25,603 nt of DNA, from NCBI GenBank assembly GCA_036261615.1, contig DATAKK010000025.1, positions 1-25,603 of the forward strand, in the 5' to 3' direction. Shown here one piece after another: positions 8,244 to 17,551 of this stretch. Position 1 is the first letter of the stretch; each line of letters begins with the position of its first letter. A program made the translations under genes and the position numbers. The stretch is from JAJYQH01 sp036261615 (GTDB lineage Bacteria > Actinomycetota > Actinomycetes > Propionibacteriales > Propionibacteriaceae). Under the pieces are notes generated by a model. It had not been told where the DNA came from, ran no database searches, and saw only the letters and a program-made list of their open reading frames with translations.

Positions 8244-9584
8244 TCACGCGCCCACCCGCATGGTGAGGGCGATCTCCGTGCCCTCACCCGGCGAGGAGCG
8301 GATGCGGGCGGTGCCGCCGTGCCGCTCCATCCGGTCGATGATCGACCTCCGCACCCCGAGCCGGTCGGTGTCGACGTCGCCCAACTCGAACCCGACGCCC
8401 CGGTCGCGCACGAAGACCTCGATGGCCCCCTCGTCGACCTCCGCGTACACGTCCACCCGGTCGCACCCCGAGTGCTTCGCCGCGTTGAGCATCGCCTCCC
8501 GGGCGGCCGCGACCAGTGCGACGGTGTCGTCGGTGAGCGGCGCGTCCCCGACCCCCACGACCTCGATGGCGACCCCGCGGTCGGCCTCGATCCGCTGCGC
8601 CTCCTCGACGAGGGCGGCCCGGACGGTCTCGGGCGCGGGCTCCTGGCCGCGCGACCACTCGCCGTACAGCCACTGGCGCAGCTCCCGCTCCTGACGCCGG
8701 GCGATCGCGGTCACGGCCTTCGGATCCCCGGCCTGGCGCTGGATGAGCGCGAGCGACTGCAGCACGGAGTCGTGGAGGTGGGCGGCCATGTCGGCCCGCG
8801 CGTCCGCGACCAGCTTCTCCTCACGCACCCGCGTGAGGTTGCGCCGCAACTGGTACATCCAGGGGGCGCCGGCGATGAGCACGCCGAGGATCAGCAGAGC
8901 GCTCATGGCGAGCACCGTGGGGAGTTCGTCGACACCGATCCGGGACGCCGCGACCAGCGAGACCGACAGCCCCACCAGCCCGAGGCCCACGACCAGACGG
9001 GTCATGCCGAGCCAGCCGCCGGTGCGGACGAACGGGCGGAGCCACCCGACGGTCTCGTCCTCCTGAGGGTGACCGCCGTCGGTGACGTCGGCCTGCCGCC
9101 ACACGAGGGCGACGCCGGCCACGGCGAACAGCGCCGGCCAGAGCATGGCCGCGGAGAGCCCCCAGCCGAGCGTCGAGGTGAGCCACACGACGCCGACCGC
9201 CAGCAGCGCCAGGGCGGCGAACGGCGCCGCCTCGTGCTGCCACCCGCCGTGCTGGGGACGCATGCCGCTGCGACGGGCCGCTTCCAGCCCGGGAGCCTCC
9301 TGCTCCGGCGTCCGCTCGGGCAGCAGCACCCACAGCAGTCCGTACATCGCCACCCCGAGGAAGTGGACCAGGGCGAGCCCCACGAATCCCACGCGCACGA
9401 GACCCACCGGCAGGTCGAGGTGCTCGGCGAGCCCGGACGCCACCCCCGCCAGCCAGCGTCCGCCCGGATCACGGGTGAGGGGACGACGCCTCGGCGGCGT
9501 CAGGGAGGCGGGTGGTGACGCCGGGCCGGCCTCCGGGGCGCCCGAGGGCAGCTCGGGGTGCTCGGGCGGCGTGTCGATGCTCAT
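8244..9584 (-). CDS. PspC-domain sensor histidine kinase
   Basis: This 446-residue membrane kinase starts with a proline-rich tail, followed by a PspC domain (about 36-92: LTRDPGGRWLAGVASGLAEHLDL...MYGLLWVLLP). Further membrane helices follow (about 120-137, 146-163, 195-213 and 224-242). The cytoplasmic part is a HisKA_3 dimerisation domain with phosphoacceptor His271 (in HLHDSVLQ) and an HATPase_c domain with Asn367 (EAMLNAAKH), DRGVGF (394-399) and GEGTE (433-437). The start ATG 9584 has GAGG six bases upstream. It is co-directional with the NarL-type regulator and divergent, by 118 bp, from the PspC/toastrack gene. The PspC domain probably senses the envelope or an associated PspC protein; the signal is not known from sequence. 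Confidence 0.94.
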   Translation of the reverse strand: MSIDTPPEHPELPSGAPEAGPASPPASLTPPRRRPLTRDPGGRWLAGVASGLAEHLDLPVGLVRVGFVGLALVHFLGVAMYGLLWVLLPERTPEQEAPGLEAARRSGMRPQHGGWQHEAAPFAALALLAVGVVWLTSTLGWGLSAAMLWPALFAVAGVALVWRQADVTDGGHPQEDETVGWLRPFVRTGGWLGMTRLVVGLGLVGLSVSLVAASRIGVDELPTVLAMSALLILGVLIAGAPWMYQLRRNLTRVREEKLVADARADMAAHLHDSVLQSLALIQRQAGDPKAVTAIARRQERELRQWLYGEWSRGQEPAPETVRAALVEEAQRIEADRGVAIEVVGVGDAPLTDDTVALVAAAREAMLNAAKHSGCDRVDVYAEVDEGAIEVFVRDRGVGFELGDVDTDRLGVRRSIIDRMERHGGTARIRSSPGEGTEIALTMRVGA

Positions 9585-9702
9585 GGTGCCTCTAGCGTCA
9601 CATGCGGGCGGTCGCGGTGCCAGCCCGGGTGGGGGCGCCGATGACGAATGCGGGTGACTTCAGGGCTCCTCCGCATGGTGTGCGGCGGCTCCCCGGCAGA
9701 AC

Positions 9703-10953
9703 ATGGTGCACATGGCGCGCCACGACCTCATCGACACCGCCGCGCAGGCGATGGTGTCGTTGCGTCGGGAGCCGCAGGGCGCCCGCCTCGCCGGGGTCTG
9801 CCAGGGCCTGGCGCTGCGCACCGGCATCGACGTGCGGCTCATCCGCGTGGCGACGGTCGTCCTGGCCCTGTCCGGAGGCCTGGGAGTGGCCCTCTACGCC
9901 AGCGGCTGGCTGCTCCTCCCCACTGCGGGGCGCGCCGATCTGCCCCTCGCCCGCGTCCTTCCCCCGGCTCAGAACTGGGACGGCCACACCCGGCTCGCCA
10001 TCACCGCGGTGATCACCGCCGCCGTGTGGCTGGTGGCCGGCAGTTCCACGCCGTTCGGTCTCGCGCCGGCCCTGGTCATCGCGGCTCTCATCGTCGTCAA
10101 CCAGCGCCGGCGCGCTCGCACGCACGCCGCACCAGCTCCGGCGGCGCCCACCGCGCCCGAAGGGTCAACCTTCACCTCGGCGGTGTCCGCGTGGCAGCAG
10201 CGGCTCGACCACGTCGCCGACTCGGGCGACGGCACCGCCTCGCCCCCGGCTCCGCCGCCACCGATCGCCCGCACCTCGACGCTCGACGCCGAACTCCGGG
10301 TCCCCCGCGCCGTCGACGCCGAGCCGGATCCCGGGTTGCCGGCCCCCCCGAGGCGGAGCCGCCTGGTCCCGCTGCTGATCCTCGTGCTGGCGCTGGTCGT
10401 CGGTGTCGGTTCGCGTTCTCTGCCGACCGGCCTCGACCCGCGTCACCAGGTGATGGTCGCCCTGGCGTTGTCGCTGGCGGTGCTGGGAGCCGGGCTCGTC
10501 CTCGCGGGGCTGGCCGGATACCGGGCGCGACTCGTCATGCCCGTCGGCGTCGCCCTGTGCGTCGCGCTGGCCGCGCTCCAGACCGGCCTCGTCAACTCCC
10601 AACTCGTCTGGGCGCCCAGCCAGTCGGGCGCTGGAAGTGCCCAGTCGCCCCTCACGTTCTCCGGGGTACAGCAACGGGTGAGCGTCCTGCCTCAGCAGGC
10701 AGGGTCGACGATCCACGTCGAGGCGAAGGCGTCCGACATCACGATCGTGGTCCCCGACTCGATGACGGCTGTGGTCGACTACTCGATCCGATACTCCGAT
10801 CTCATGGTCGCCGATCGTCGGGTGGCCGGCTTCGGCACGGGCGCGCTGACGCTCCCGGCCGCCCAGGCCGCCTCCCTGCCCCTCGATCCGGGATCGACCG
10901 TCACCCTGGTGGTCTCCGCCACGATGTCGCGGATGGTGATCCTCCATGACTGA
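9703..10953 (+). CDS. PspC-domain multi-pass membrane protein with toastrack-like C-terminus
   Basis: This 416-residue protein has an N-terminal PspC domain (about 18-75: LRREPQGARLAGVCQGLALRTGI...ASGWLLLP), helices near 98-113 and 119-133, and a cytoplasmic Pro/Ala linker (about 140-215). Three more helices follow (about 221-237, 249-271 and 276-294). The C-terminal 110 residues are rich in alternating hydrophobic strands (IHVEAKASDITIVVPDSMTAVVDYSI). That pattern resembles the beta-helical toastrack domain found in LiaF-like and PspC-like proteins; this part of the call is inferred from pattern only. It is divergent from its presumed kinase and overlaps the next gene by eight bases. The start is uncertain: ATG 9703 or ATG 9712, neither with a good ribosome binding site. 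Confidence 0.88.
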   Translation: MVHMARHDLIDTAAQAMVSLRREPQGARLAGVCQGLALRTGIDVRLIRVATVVLALSGGLGVALYASGWLLLPTAGRADLPLARVLPPAQNWDGHTRLAITAVITAAVWLVAGSSTPFGLAPALVIAALIVVNQRRRARTHAAPAPAAPTAPEGSTFTSAVSAWQQRLDHVADSGDGTASPPAPPPPIARTSTLDAELRVPRAVDAEPDPGLPAPPRRSRLVPLLILVLALVVGVGSRSLPTGLDPRHQVMVALALSLAVLGAGLVLAGLAGYRARLVMPVGVALCVALAALQTGLVNSQLVWAPSQSGAGSAQSPLTFSGVQQRVSVLPQQAGSTIHVEAKASDITIVVPDSMTAVVDYSIRYSDLMVADRRVAGFGTGALTLPAAQAASLPLDPGSTVTLVVSATMSRMVILHD

Positions 10954-11215
10954 GCGCCTCCGCCGCGACAACCGTCCGGACACCCGGGCGACCAGTGGCA
11001 CCGCCGGTACCGCCACCCTCGTCATGGGGCTCGTCTTCCTGCTGGTGGCGGGGCTCGCCCTCGTCTACGGCCTGGGCCACCGGTTGCCGCCCGACGCGTT
11101 CCGCTTCGGGCTCCCCGTGCTGCTCATCGCCCTCGGCCTGCTCGGCCTCACCGTGAACCGCTCCCCACGCCCCCGGCGGCGCCGGCGCCGCACCGGGGCG
11201 ACGCCCCGCGGGTGA
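10946..11215 (+). CDS. Small two-helix membrane protein, LiaI/LiaF transmembrane-like
   Basis: This 89-residue protein has a polar N-terminus, two membrane helices (about 24-43 and 54-69) and a strongly basic tail (RRRRRRTG). The pattern of a glycine-containing helix, a short loop with a Pro, and FGLPVLLIALGLLGL resembles the LiaI/LiaF-like transmembrane region that accompanies toastrack domains. Its ATG at 10946 overlaps the stop of the preceding gene (ATGACTGA), so translation is probably coupled. The likely role is membrane partner of the PspC/toastrack protein; this is inferred from context and pattern. Confidence 0.78.
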   Translation: MTERLRRDNRPDTRATSGTAGTATLVMGLVFLLVAGLALVYGLGHRLPPDAFRFGLPVLLIALGLLGLTVNRSPRPRRRRRRTGATPRG

Positions 11216-11263
11216 CACCCGCCCACGCACCCCACAACGCCACCCACAACAAAGGAGACAACG

Positions 11264-11590
11264 ATGGCTCAGGGACAACTGGTCCGCATCCCGCAGGGAC
11301 AGATCATCGGCGGGGTCTGCACCGGACTCGCACGCTACTTCAACATGGACGTCACGCTCGTGCGGATCATCGTCGCCGCGATCGTCGTCTTCACCGGGGT
11401 CGGCCCGTTCGCCTACCTCCTCGCCTGGGCGGCCATGCCCAAGCAGGGTGAGGACACCAGCCCGCTCGAGTCGATGATCTCGCAGGCCAAGACCTGGAAC
11501 TCCCAGCGCACCGTCGGCGGCCGCGGGTCGCAGACGTCGCAGCAGGACCGGTCCGACACGTTCAACCTGTACGACGACGACCAGAAGTGA
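11264..11590 (+). CDS. Small PspC-domain protein
   Basis: This 108-residue protein is a stand-alone PspC domain (about 6-60: RIPQGQIIGGVCTGLARYFNMDVTLVRIIVAA...YLLAWAAMP) with one or two membrane helices and a 45-residue polar, Ser/Gln/Asp-rich tail. PspC domains bind membranes and signalling partners in the phage-shock response. AAAGGAG seven bases before ATG 11264 is the strongest ribosome binding site in the window, suggesting high expression. It ends the run of three same-strand genes after the PspC/toastrack protein, 48 bases from the previous gene. It is the third PspC domain in this block. Confidence 0.92.
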   Translation: MAQGQLVRIPQGQIIGGVCTGLARYFNMDVTLVRIIVAAIVVFTGVGPFAYLLAWAAMPKQGEDTSPLESMISQAKTWNSQRTVGGRGSQTSQQDRSDTFNLYDDDQK

Positions 11591-11599
11591 CTCTCACGT

Positions 11600-11632
11600 C
11601 CCGGCCCGCCGGCCGACCACCGGCGTGCCGGG
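11600..11632. terminator. Bidirectional hairpin terminator
   Basis: CCCGGCCCGCCGG (11600-11612) and CCGGCGTGCCGGG (11620-11632) form a 13-base stem with one mismatch and a seven-base loop. It lies in the 45 bp between the convergent small PspC gene and guaA, so it can serve both. Confidence 0.7.
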
Positions 11633-11635
11633 CGT

Positions 11636-13218
<1,583 letters not shown>

Positions 13219-13219
<1 letters not shown>

Positions 13220-13232
13220 GGCGGAGAGTCTA
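13219..13232 (-). promoter_or_regulatory. Probable leaderless promoter of guaA
   Basis: On the minus strand TAGACT (13232-13227) fits TANNNT and is followed by exactly seven bases and then the ATG at 13219. No ribosome binding site precedes that ATG. The box overlaps the upstream in-frame ATG at 13237 region, which argues against use of the longer start. No convincing -35 box was found. Confidence 0.55.
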
Positions 13233-13353
13233 GCCATCCCGCACCCCGTCGCCCGTCTCCGCTGGTCAGGGCGACATACCCCCCGGGGCTACGTGCGATT
13301 TCCACCATCCGGACCGCGGGAATGCGGAAGTAATCCCTGGTGTTCGCTGAGGC

Positions 13354-14292
13354 ATGACTCTTTTCGCAGACATCACCGGTGCGGTCGGTCGCACCCCCCT
13401 CGTGCGCATCAACCGTCTCGTCGGCGATGCCCCGAACCACGGCACCGTGCTGGCCAAGGCCGAGTTCTACGGCCCGGCGAACTCCGTGAAGGACCGCATC
13501 GGCGTGGCCATCATCGACGCGGCCGAGGCCTCGGGCGAGCTGAAGCCCGGAGGCACGATCGTCGAGGGCACCTCCGGCAACACCGGTATCGCCCTGGCCA
13601 TGGTCGGCGCGGCCCGCGGCTACACCGTGGTGCTCTGCATGCCCGAGTCGGCGAGCCTCGAGCGGCGCGCGCTGCTGCGTGCCTATGGGGCCGAACTCAT
13701 CCTCACCCCCCCGTCGGAGGGGATGAAGGGCGCCGTGGCCCGCGCCGAGCAGATCGCCGCCGACCGGCCGGGCGCCATCCTCGCGCGCCAGTTCGCCAAC
13801 CCGGCCAACGTCGACATCCACCGCAGCACGACCGGTCCGGAGATCTGGGACGACACCGACGGCAAGGTCGACATCTTCGTCGCCGGCGTCGGCACAGGTG
13901 GCACGATCTCCGGCGTCGGTGAGTACCTCAAGAGCAAGAACCCCGACATCCGGATCATCGCCGTTGAGCCCGAGGAGTCGCCGATCCTGTCGGGTGGCAC
14001 GCCCGGCCCGCACAAGATCCAGGGGCTCGGCGCCAACTTCGTCCCCGAGATCCTCGACCGCGACGTCATCGACGAGGTGATGACCCGCAACATCGACCAG
14101 GCCGTCGAGTTCTCCCGTCGCGCCGCCAAGGAGGAGGGCCTCCTGGTCGGCATCTCCGCCGGGGCGAACCTCTCCGCCGCTGTCGAGGTGGCCAACCGTC
14201 CCGAGAACGCGGGCAAGACGGTCGTCACGATCCTGTGCGACTTCGGCGAGCGCTACCTGTCGACCCTGCTCTACTCCGATCTCATGAACTGA
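13354..14292 (+). CDS. cysK: Cysteine synthase (O-acetylserine sulfhydrylase)
   Basis: This is a 312-residue fold-type II PLP enzyme that makes cysteine from O-acetylserine and sulfide. Lys46 in NSVKDRIG binds PLP, TSGNTG (73-78) is the substrate and cofactor loop, GVGTGGT (178-184) binds the PLP phosphate, and GISAGAN lies near the C-terminus. The length is normal for CysK, with no extra CBS domain that would mark a cystathionine beta-synthase. The start ATG 13354 follows GAGG by only one base, so the site is poorly defined and a short leader is likely. No cysE follows; a hairpin ends the transcript. A cystathionine/OAS sulfhydrylase with altered acceptor preference cannot be excluded. Confidence 0.94.
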   Translation: MTLFADITGAVGRTPLVRINRLVGDAPNHGTVLAKAEFYGPANSVKDRIGVAIIDAAEASGELKPGGTIVEGTSGNTGIALAMVGAARGYTVVLCMPESASLERRALLRAYGAELILTPPSEGMKGAVARAEQIAADRPGAILARQFANPANVDIHRSTTGPEIWDDTDGKVDIFVAGVGTGGTISGVGEYLKSKNPDIRIIAVEPEESPILSGGTPGPHKIQGLGANFVPEILDRDVIDEVMTRNIDQAVEFSRRAAKEEGLLVGISAGANLSAAVEVANRPENAGKTVVTILCDFGERYLSTLLYSDLMN

Positions 14293-14309
14293 GCCACCTC
14301 GCTCGGCGT

Positions 14310-14344
14310 CCGGCCGGTCCGTCCCTCGCGGGCGGGCCGGCCGG
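14310..14344. terminator. Bidirectional hairpin terminator
   Basis: CCGGCCGGTCCGTCC (14310-14324) pairs with GGGCGGGCCGGCCGG (14330-14344) over 15 positions with two G-T wobbles and a five-base loop. It separates the convergent cysK and chorismate mutase genes. Confidence 0.7.
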
Positions 14345-14361
14345 TGCGTTGTGCGGGGACC

Positions 14362-14658
14362 TCAGCTCAGGTCGCGGGCGATCGCCTCGTGGTTTCGGAC
14401 CACCCGGCCGACGATGAACGCGAGGAGGTCCTCGGCGAACTCCGGGTCGAGCTGGGCCTCCTCCGCCAGGCCGCGGAGGCGGCGGATCTGCTGCGTCTCG
14501 CGCCCGGGGTCGGCCGGGGGCAGGCCCAGACGGGCCTTGAGCTCCCCCACCCGCTGGGTGCACTTGAAGCGCTCGGCCATGAGGTGGATGAGCGCGGCGT
14601 CCAGGTTGTCGATGCTGGAGCGCAGGGAGGACAGCTCCTGAGGGACCTCTGACGTCAT
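14362..14658 (-). CDS. Chorismate mutase (AroQ type)
   Basis: This 98-residue, all-helical protein matches the short intracellular AroQ chorismate mutases of actinobacteria, which convert chorismate to prephenate for Phe and Tyr synthesis. Visible landmarks are Arg13 in LRSSIDNLDAALIHLM, Arg30, Lys41 in VGELK and the segment GRETQQIRRLR. In mycobacteria this enzyme is weakly active alone and is activated by DAHP synthase, and its gene lies near pcrA. Here it lies downstream of guaB3. The frame is open to 14715, but the conserved start and a TAGCCT box seven bases before ATG 14658 favour the shorter protein. Confidence 0.88.
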   Translation of the reverse strand: MTSEVPQELSSLRSSIDNLDAALIHLMAERFKCTQRVGELKARLGLPPADPGRETQQIRRLRGLAEEAQLDPEFAEDLLAFIVGRVVRNHEAIARDLS

Positions 14659-14671
14659 GGCCGACAGGCTA
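14658..14671 (-). promoter_or_regulatory. Probable leaderless promoter of the chorismate mutase gene
   Basis: On the minus strand TAGCCT (14671-14666) is followed by seven bases and the ATG at 14658, the same geometry as at guaA. There is no ribosome binding site. It lies in the 60-base gap after guaB3, so the gene may be expressed both from here and by read-through. Confidence 0.5.
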
Positions 14672-14718
14672 GCCGAGGCCGCCGGGGCCCCGGGGCGCCG
14701 CCATGACGTGGGCACGGC

Positions 14719-15825
14719 TCAATCGAGGATGACGAGCTCGATCCGCTGGAACTCCTTGACCTCGGAGTAACCGGTGGACGCGAGCGCGCGGCGCAGCCCG
14801 CCGACGAGGTTCATCGTGCCGTCGGGCACGTGCGAGGGGCCGACGAGCACCTCCTGGAGGGTGCCGACCGGGTCGAAGTGCACCCGCTGGCCGCGCGGCA
14901 GCGTCTCGTGCCACGCCTCGGCACCCCAGTGCCAGCCGCGCCCCGGCGCCTCCACGGCCCGGGCCAGCGGCGACCCGACCATGACGGCGTCCGCGCCGCA
15001 GGCGATGGCCTTGGCGATGTCGCCGGAACGGCCCATCGACCCGTCGGCGATGACGTGGACGTACCGGCCGCCGGACTCGTCCATGTAGTCGCGGCGGGCT
15101 TCCGCGACGTCCGCCAGCGCCGAGGCCATCGGCACGGCGATGCCGAGCACCCGCTGGGTGCTGCGCGCGGCGCCCCCGCCGAAGCCGACGAGCACCCCGG
15201 CCGCGCCGGCGCGCATGAGGTGGAGGGCCATCTGGTAACTGGCGCAGCCGCCGACGATGACCGGCACCTCGAGGTCGTAGATGAACCGCTTGAGGTTGAG
15301 GGGCTCGGCGATGCCCGACACGTGCTCGGCACTCACGGTCGTGCCACGGATGACGAAGAAGTCGACGCCGGCCTGCTCGACGACCGAGGCGAACTCCTGG
15401 GTGTTCTGCGGGCTCAGCGCCCCGGCGACCGGCACCCCGGCCTCGCGGATCTCGCGCATCCGCTCGGTGATGAGTTCGGCCTTGATCGGCTCGCTGTAGA
15501 CCTGCTGCATGCGCCGGGTGGCCTCGACGGCGTCCGTGATCGCGGTGATCTCCTCGAGCACGGGCTCGGGGTCCTCATAGCGCGTCCACAGGCCTTCGAG
15601 GTTGAGCACGCCCAGGCCGCCGAGGCGACCCACCTCGATGGCGGTCTTGGGGCTCATGATCGAGTCCATGGGGGCGGCGATGATCGGGAAGTCGAACTCG
15701 ACGGCGTCGATGCGCCAGGTGAGGTTGACCTGGTCCATGCCGCGGGTGCGCCGGGAGGGCACGATCGCGATGTCGTCGAGGCTGTAGGCGCGCTGGGCGC
15801 GCTTGCTGCGGCCGATGTCGTACAT
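14719..15825 (-). CDS. guaB3: GuaB3 family IMP dehydrogenase-related protein
   Basis: This 368-residue TIM-barrel protein is of the GuaB3 type seen in most actinobacteria next to guaB. It has the barrel features of IMP dehydrogenase (FDFPIIAAPMDSIMSP, residues 44-59; VIADGSMGRSGDIAKAIACGADAVMVGSPLA) but lacks both CBS domains. The catalytic loop of GuaB, GPGSICTTR, aligns with GGGAARSTQ, so the catalytic Cys is replaced by Arg221 (neighbouring Ser222). Its ending (MNLVGGLRRALASTGYSEVKEFQRIELVIL) is typical of the family. Function is not settled: GMP reductase activity has been reported for some GuaB3 proteins, but it needs a Cys. ATG 15825 follows AGGAAGG by twelve bases. It begins 25 bases after the guaB stop, so both are co-transcribed. 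Confidence 0.9.
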   Translation of the reverse strand: MYDIGRSKRAQRAYSLDDIAIVPSRRTRGMDQVNLTWRIDAVEFDFPIIAAPMDSIMSPKTAIEVGRLGGLGVLNLEGLWTRYEDPEPVLEEITAITDAVEATRRMQQVYSEPIKAELITERMREIREAGVPVAGALSPQNTQEFASVVEQAGVDFFVIRGTTVSAEHVSGIAEPLNLKRFIYDLEVPVIVGGCASYQMALHLMRAGAAGVLVGFGGGAARSTQRVLGIAVPMASALADVAEARRDYMDESGGRYVHVIADGSMGRSGDIAKAIACGADAVMVGSPLARAVEAPGRGWHWGAEAWHETLPRGQRVHFDPVGTLQEVLVGPSHVPDGTMNLVGGLRRALASTGYSEVKEFQRIELVILD

Positions 15826-15850
15826 GGGCGTGTGATGCCTTCCTGGGCGG

Positions 15851-17383
15851 TCAGCGCTGCTGGCTGTAGTTGGGGGCGTCCGCAACGTTGTGCACGTCGT
15901 GGGGGTGCGACTCCTTGAGCCCGGCCGAGGTGATCCGGACGAAGCGGCCCCGCTCCTGCAGCTCTGGGATGGTGCGGCCACCAACGTAGAACATCGACTG
16001 GTGCAGGCCGCCGACCAGCTGATGGACCACTGCGGACACCGGGCCGCGGTACAGCACCTGGCCCTCGATGCCCTCGGGGATGAGCTGGGCGTCGGAGGTG
16101 ACGTCGGCCTGGAAGTAGCGGTCCTTCGAGTACGACTTCTTGCCGCGCGAGCTCATCGCCCCGAGCGACCCCATGCCGCGGTACTGCTTGTACTGCTTGC
16201 CGGCGACGAACACCGTCTCGCCGGGGCTCTCCTCGCAGCCGGCCAGCAGCGAGCCGACCATCACCGTGGAGGCTCCGGCCACCAGGGCCTTGGCGATGTC
16301 GCCGGAGTACTGCAGGCCGCCGTCGGCGATCACCGGGACGCCGGCCGGCGCGCACGCCTGGGCCGCCTCGAACACGGCGGTGATCTGCGGGACGCCGACA
16401 CCCGCGACCACGCGGGTGGTGCAGATGGACCCCGGCCCGACCCCCACCTTGACCGCATCGACGCCGGCGTCCACCAGCGCCTGGGCGCCGGCCCGGGTGG
16501 CGATGTTTCCGCCGACCACCTGGACGTGGCGGGTGGCGGGGTCGGCCTTGAGGCGCCGGATCATGTCGAGCAGCAACCTGGCGTGCCCGTGCGCGGTGTC
16601 GACGACGAGCACGTCGACGCCCGCCTCGATGAGCCGGCTGGCGCGCTCCCACGCGTCGCCGAAGTAGCCGACGGCCGCGCCGACGAGCAGCCGCCCGTGG
16701 GCGTCCTTGCTCGCGTTGGGGAACTGCTCGGACTTCACGAAGTCCTTGACGGTGATGAGGCCGGTGAGGCGCCCCTCGGCGTCCACCAGAGGAAGGCGCT
16801 CGCGCTTGTGCTGGCGGAGCAGCCGGGTGGCCTCCTCGCGGGTGATGTCGTCGCTGCCCGTGATGAGCGGCGTCGGCGTCATGACGTCGCGGACGAGGGT
16901 GGTGCCCCATTCGGCGACCGGGGTGAACCGGAGGTCGCGGTTGGTGCAGATGCCGAGCAGGTGGCCCTCGGGGTCGACGACGGGCAGGCCCGACACGCGG
17001 TACTCGCCGCAGACCCGGTCGAGCTCCTCGAGGGTCGCGTCGGGGCCGATGGTCACGGGGTTGGAGATGCGCCCGGTCTGGGTGCGCTTCACGAGGTCGA
17101 CCTGGTAGGCCTGATCCTCGATCGACAGGTTGCGGTGCAGGATGCCGAGGCCGCCCTCGCGCGCCATGGCGATCGCCATCCGCGACTCGGTGACGGTGTC
17201 CATCGCGGCGGAGATCAGCGGGATGCGGAGGGTCAGCTCGCGGGTGAGCACGGCCGTCGTGTCGACCTCGGAGGGGATGACGTCGGTCTCCCCCGGCAGG
17301 AGGAGCACGTCGTCGTAGGTGAGACCCAGCATCGCGAACTTGTCCGGAACTCCCGAACCGGTCAGAGCGGTTTGTTCGGTCAC
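15851..17383 (-). CDS. guaB: Inosine-5'-monophosphate dehydrogenase
   Basis: This enzyme oxidises IMP to XMP with NAD, the committed step to GMP. From the GTG at 17383 it has 510 residues. The barrel is interrupted by two CBS domains (about 107-215), which bind adenine or guanine nucleotides and regulate the enzyme. The catalytic Cys321 is in GPGSICTTR, and the flap and C-terminal segments (MGSLGAMSSRGKKSYSKDRY, LKESHPHDV) are present. GTG 17383 is chosen because GGAAAGG lies six bases upstream and the sequence matches usual N-termini; the open frame runs to 17422. It heads a guaB - guaB3 - chorismate mutase series. A possible -10, TAGCAT (17426-17421), lies upstream, with the small hairpin GGCTCC-CCC-GGAGCC in the leader. 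Confidence 0.96.
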   Translation of the reverse strand: MTEQTALTGSGVPDKFAMLGLTYDDVLLLPGETDVIPSEVDTTAVLTRELTLRIPLISAAMDTVTESRMAIAMAREGGLGILHRNLSIEDQAYQVDLVKRTQTGRISNPVTIGPDATLEELDRVCGEYRVSGLPVVDPEGHLLGICTNRDLRFTPVAEWGTTLVRDVMTPTPLITGSDDITREEATRLLRQHKRERLPLVDAEGRLTGLITVKDFVKSEQFPNASKDAHGRLLVGAAVGYFGDAWERASRLIEAGVDVLVVDTAHGHARLLLDMIRRLKADPATRHVQVVGGNIATRAGAQALVDAGVDAVKVGVGPGSICTTRVVAGVGVPQITAVFEAAQACAPAGVPVIADGGLQYSGDIAKALVAGASTVMVGSLLAGCEESPGETVFVAGKQYKQYRGMGSLGAMSSRGKKSYSKDRYFQADVTSDAQLIPEGIEGQVLYRGPVSAVVHQLVGGLHQSMFYVGGRTIPELQERGRFVRITSAGLKESHPHDVHNVADAPNYSQQR

Positions 17384-17489
17384 GACACACCTTTCCGTCA
17401 ACGGCTCCGGGGGAGCCCCCATGCTACGCCACGCCGACCGGCGTCCCTGTCACCGGCCGGGCCCCGGGAGGGCGTCCCCCCCGCCCCGT

Positions 17490-17551
17490 CGGCGTACAAG
17501 ATGACTGACGGCGTACGAGATGTGGGGCCAAATCCGACATCTTGTACGCCG
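17490..17551. repeat. Palindromic repeat cluster between groEL and guaB
   Basis: CGGCGTACAAGATG (17490-17503) and CGGCGTACGAGATGT (17509-17523) are near-identical direct copies. Both are complementary to ACATCTTGTACGCCG (17537-17551): the first perfectly over 14 bases, the second over 15 with one wobble. The inner pair encloses a 13-base loop. The unit resembles a dispersed intergenic palindrome more than a simple terminator, although it lies downstream of groEL and upstream of guaB and may end groEL transcription. No coding function is seen in the 259 bp between the two genes. Confidence 0.7.

Noticed and set aside
13238..13353. Riboswitch or sulfur-regulator site upstream of cysK
   Set aside because: No S-box-like fold or clear palindrome could be recognised; the run of C and G at 13279-13288 is too simple to call.
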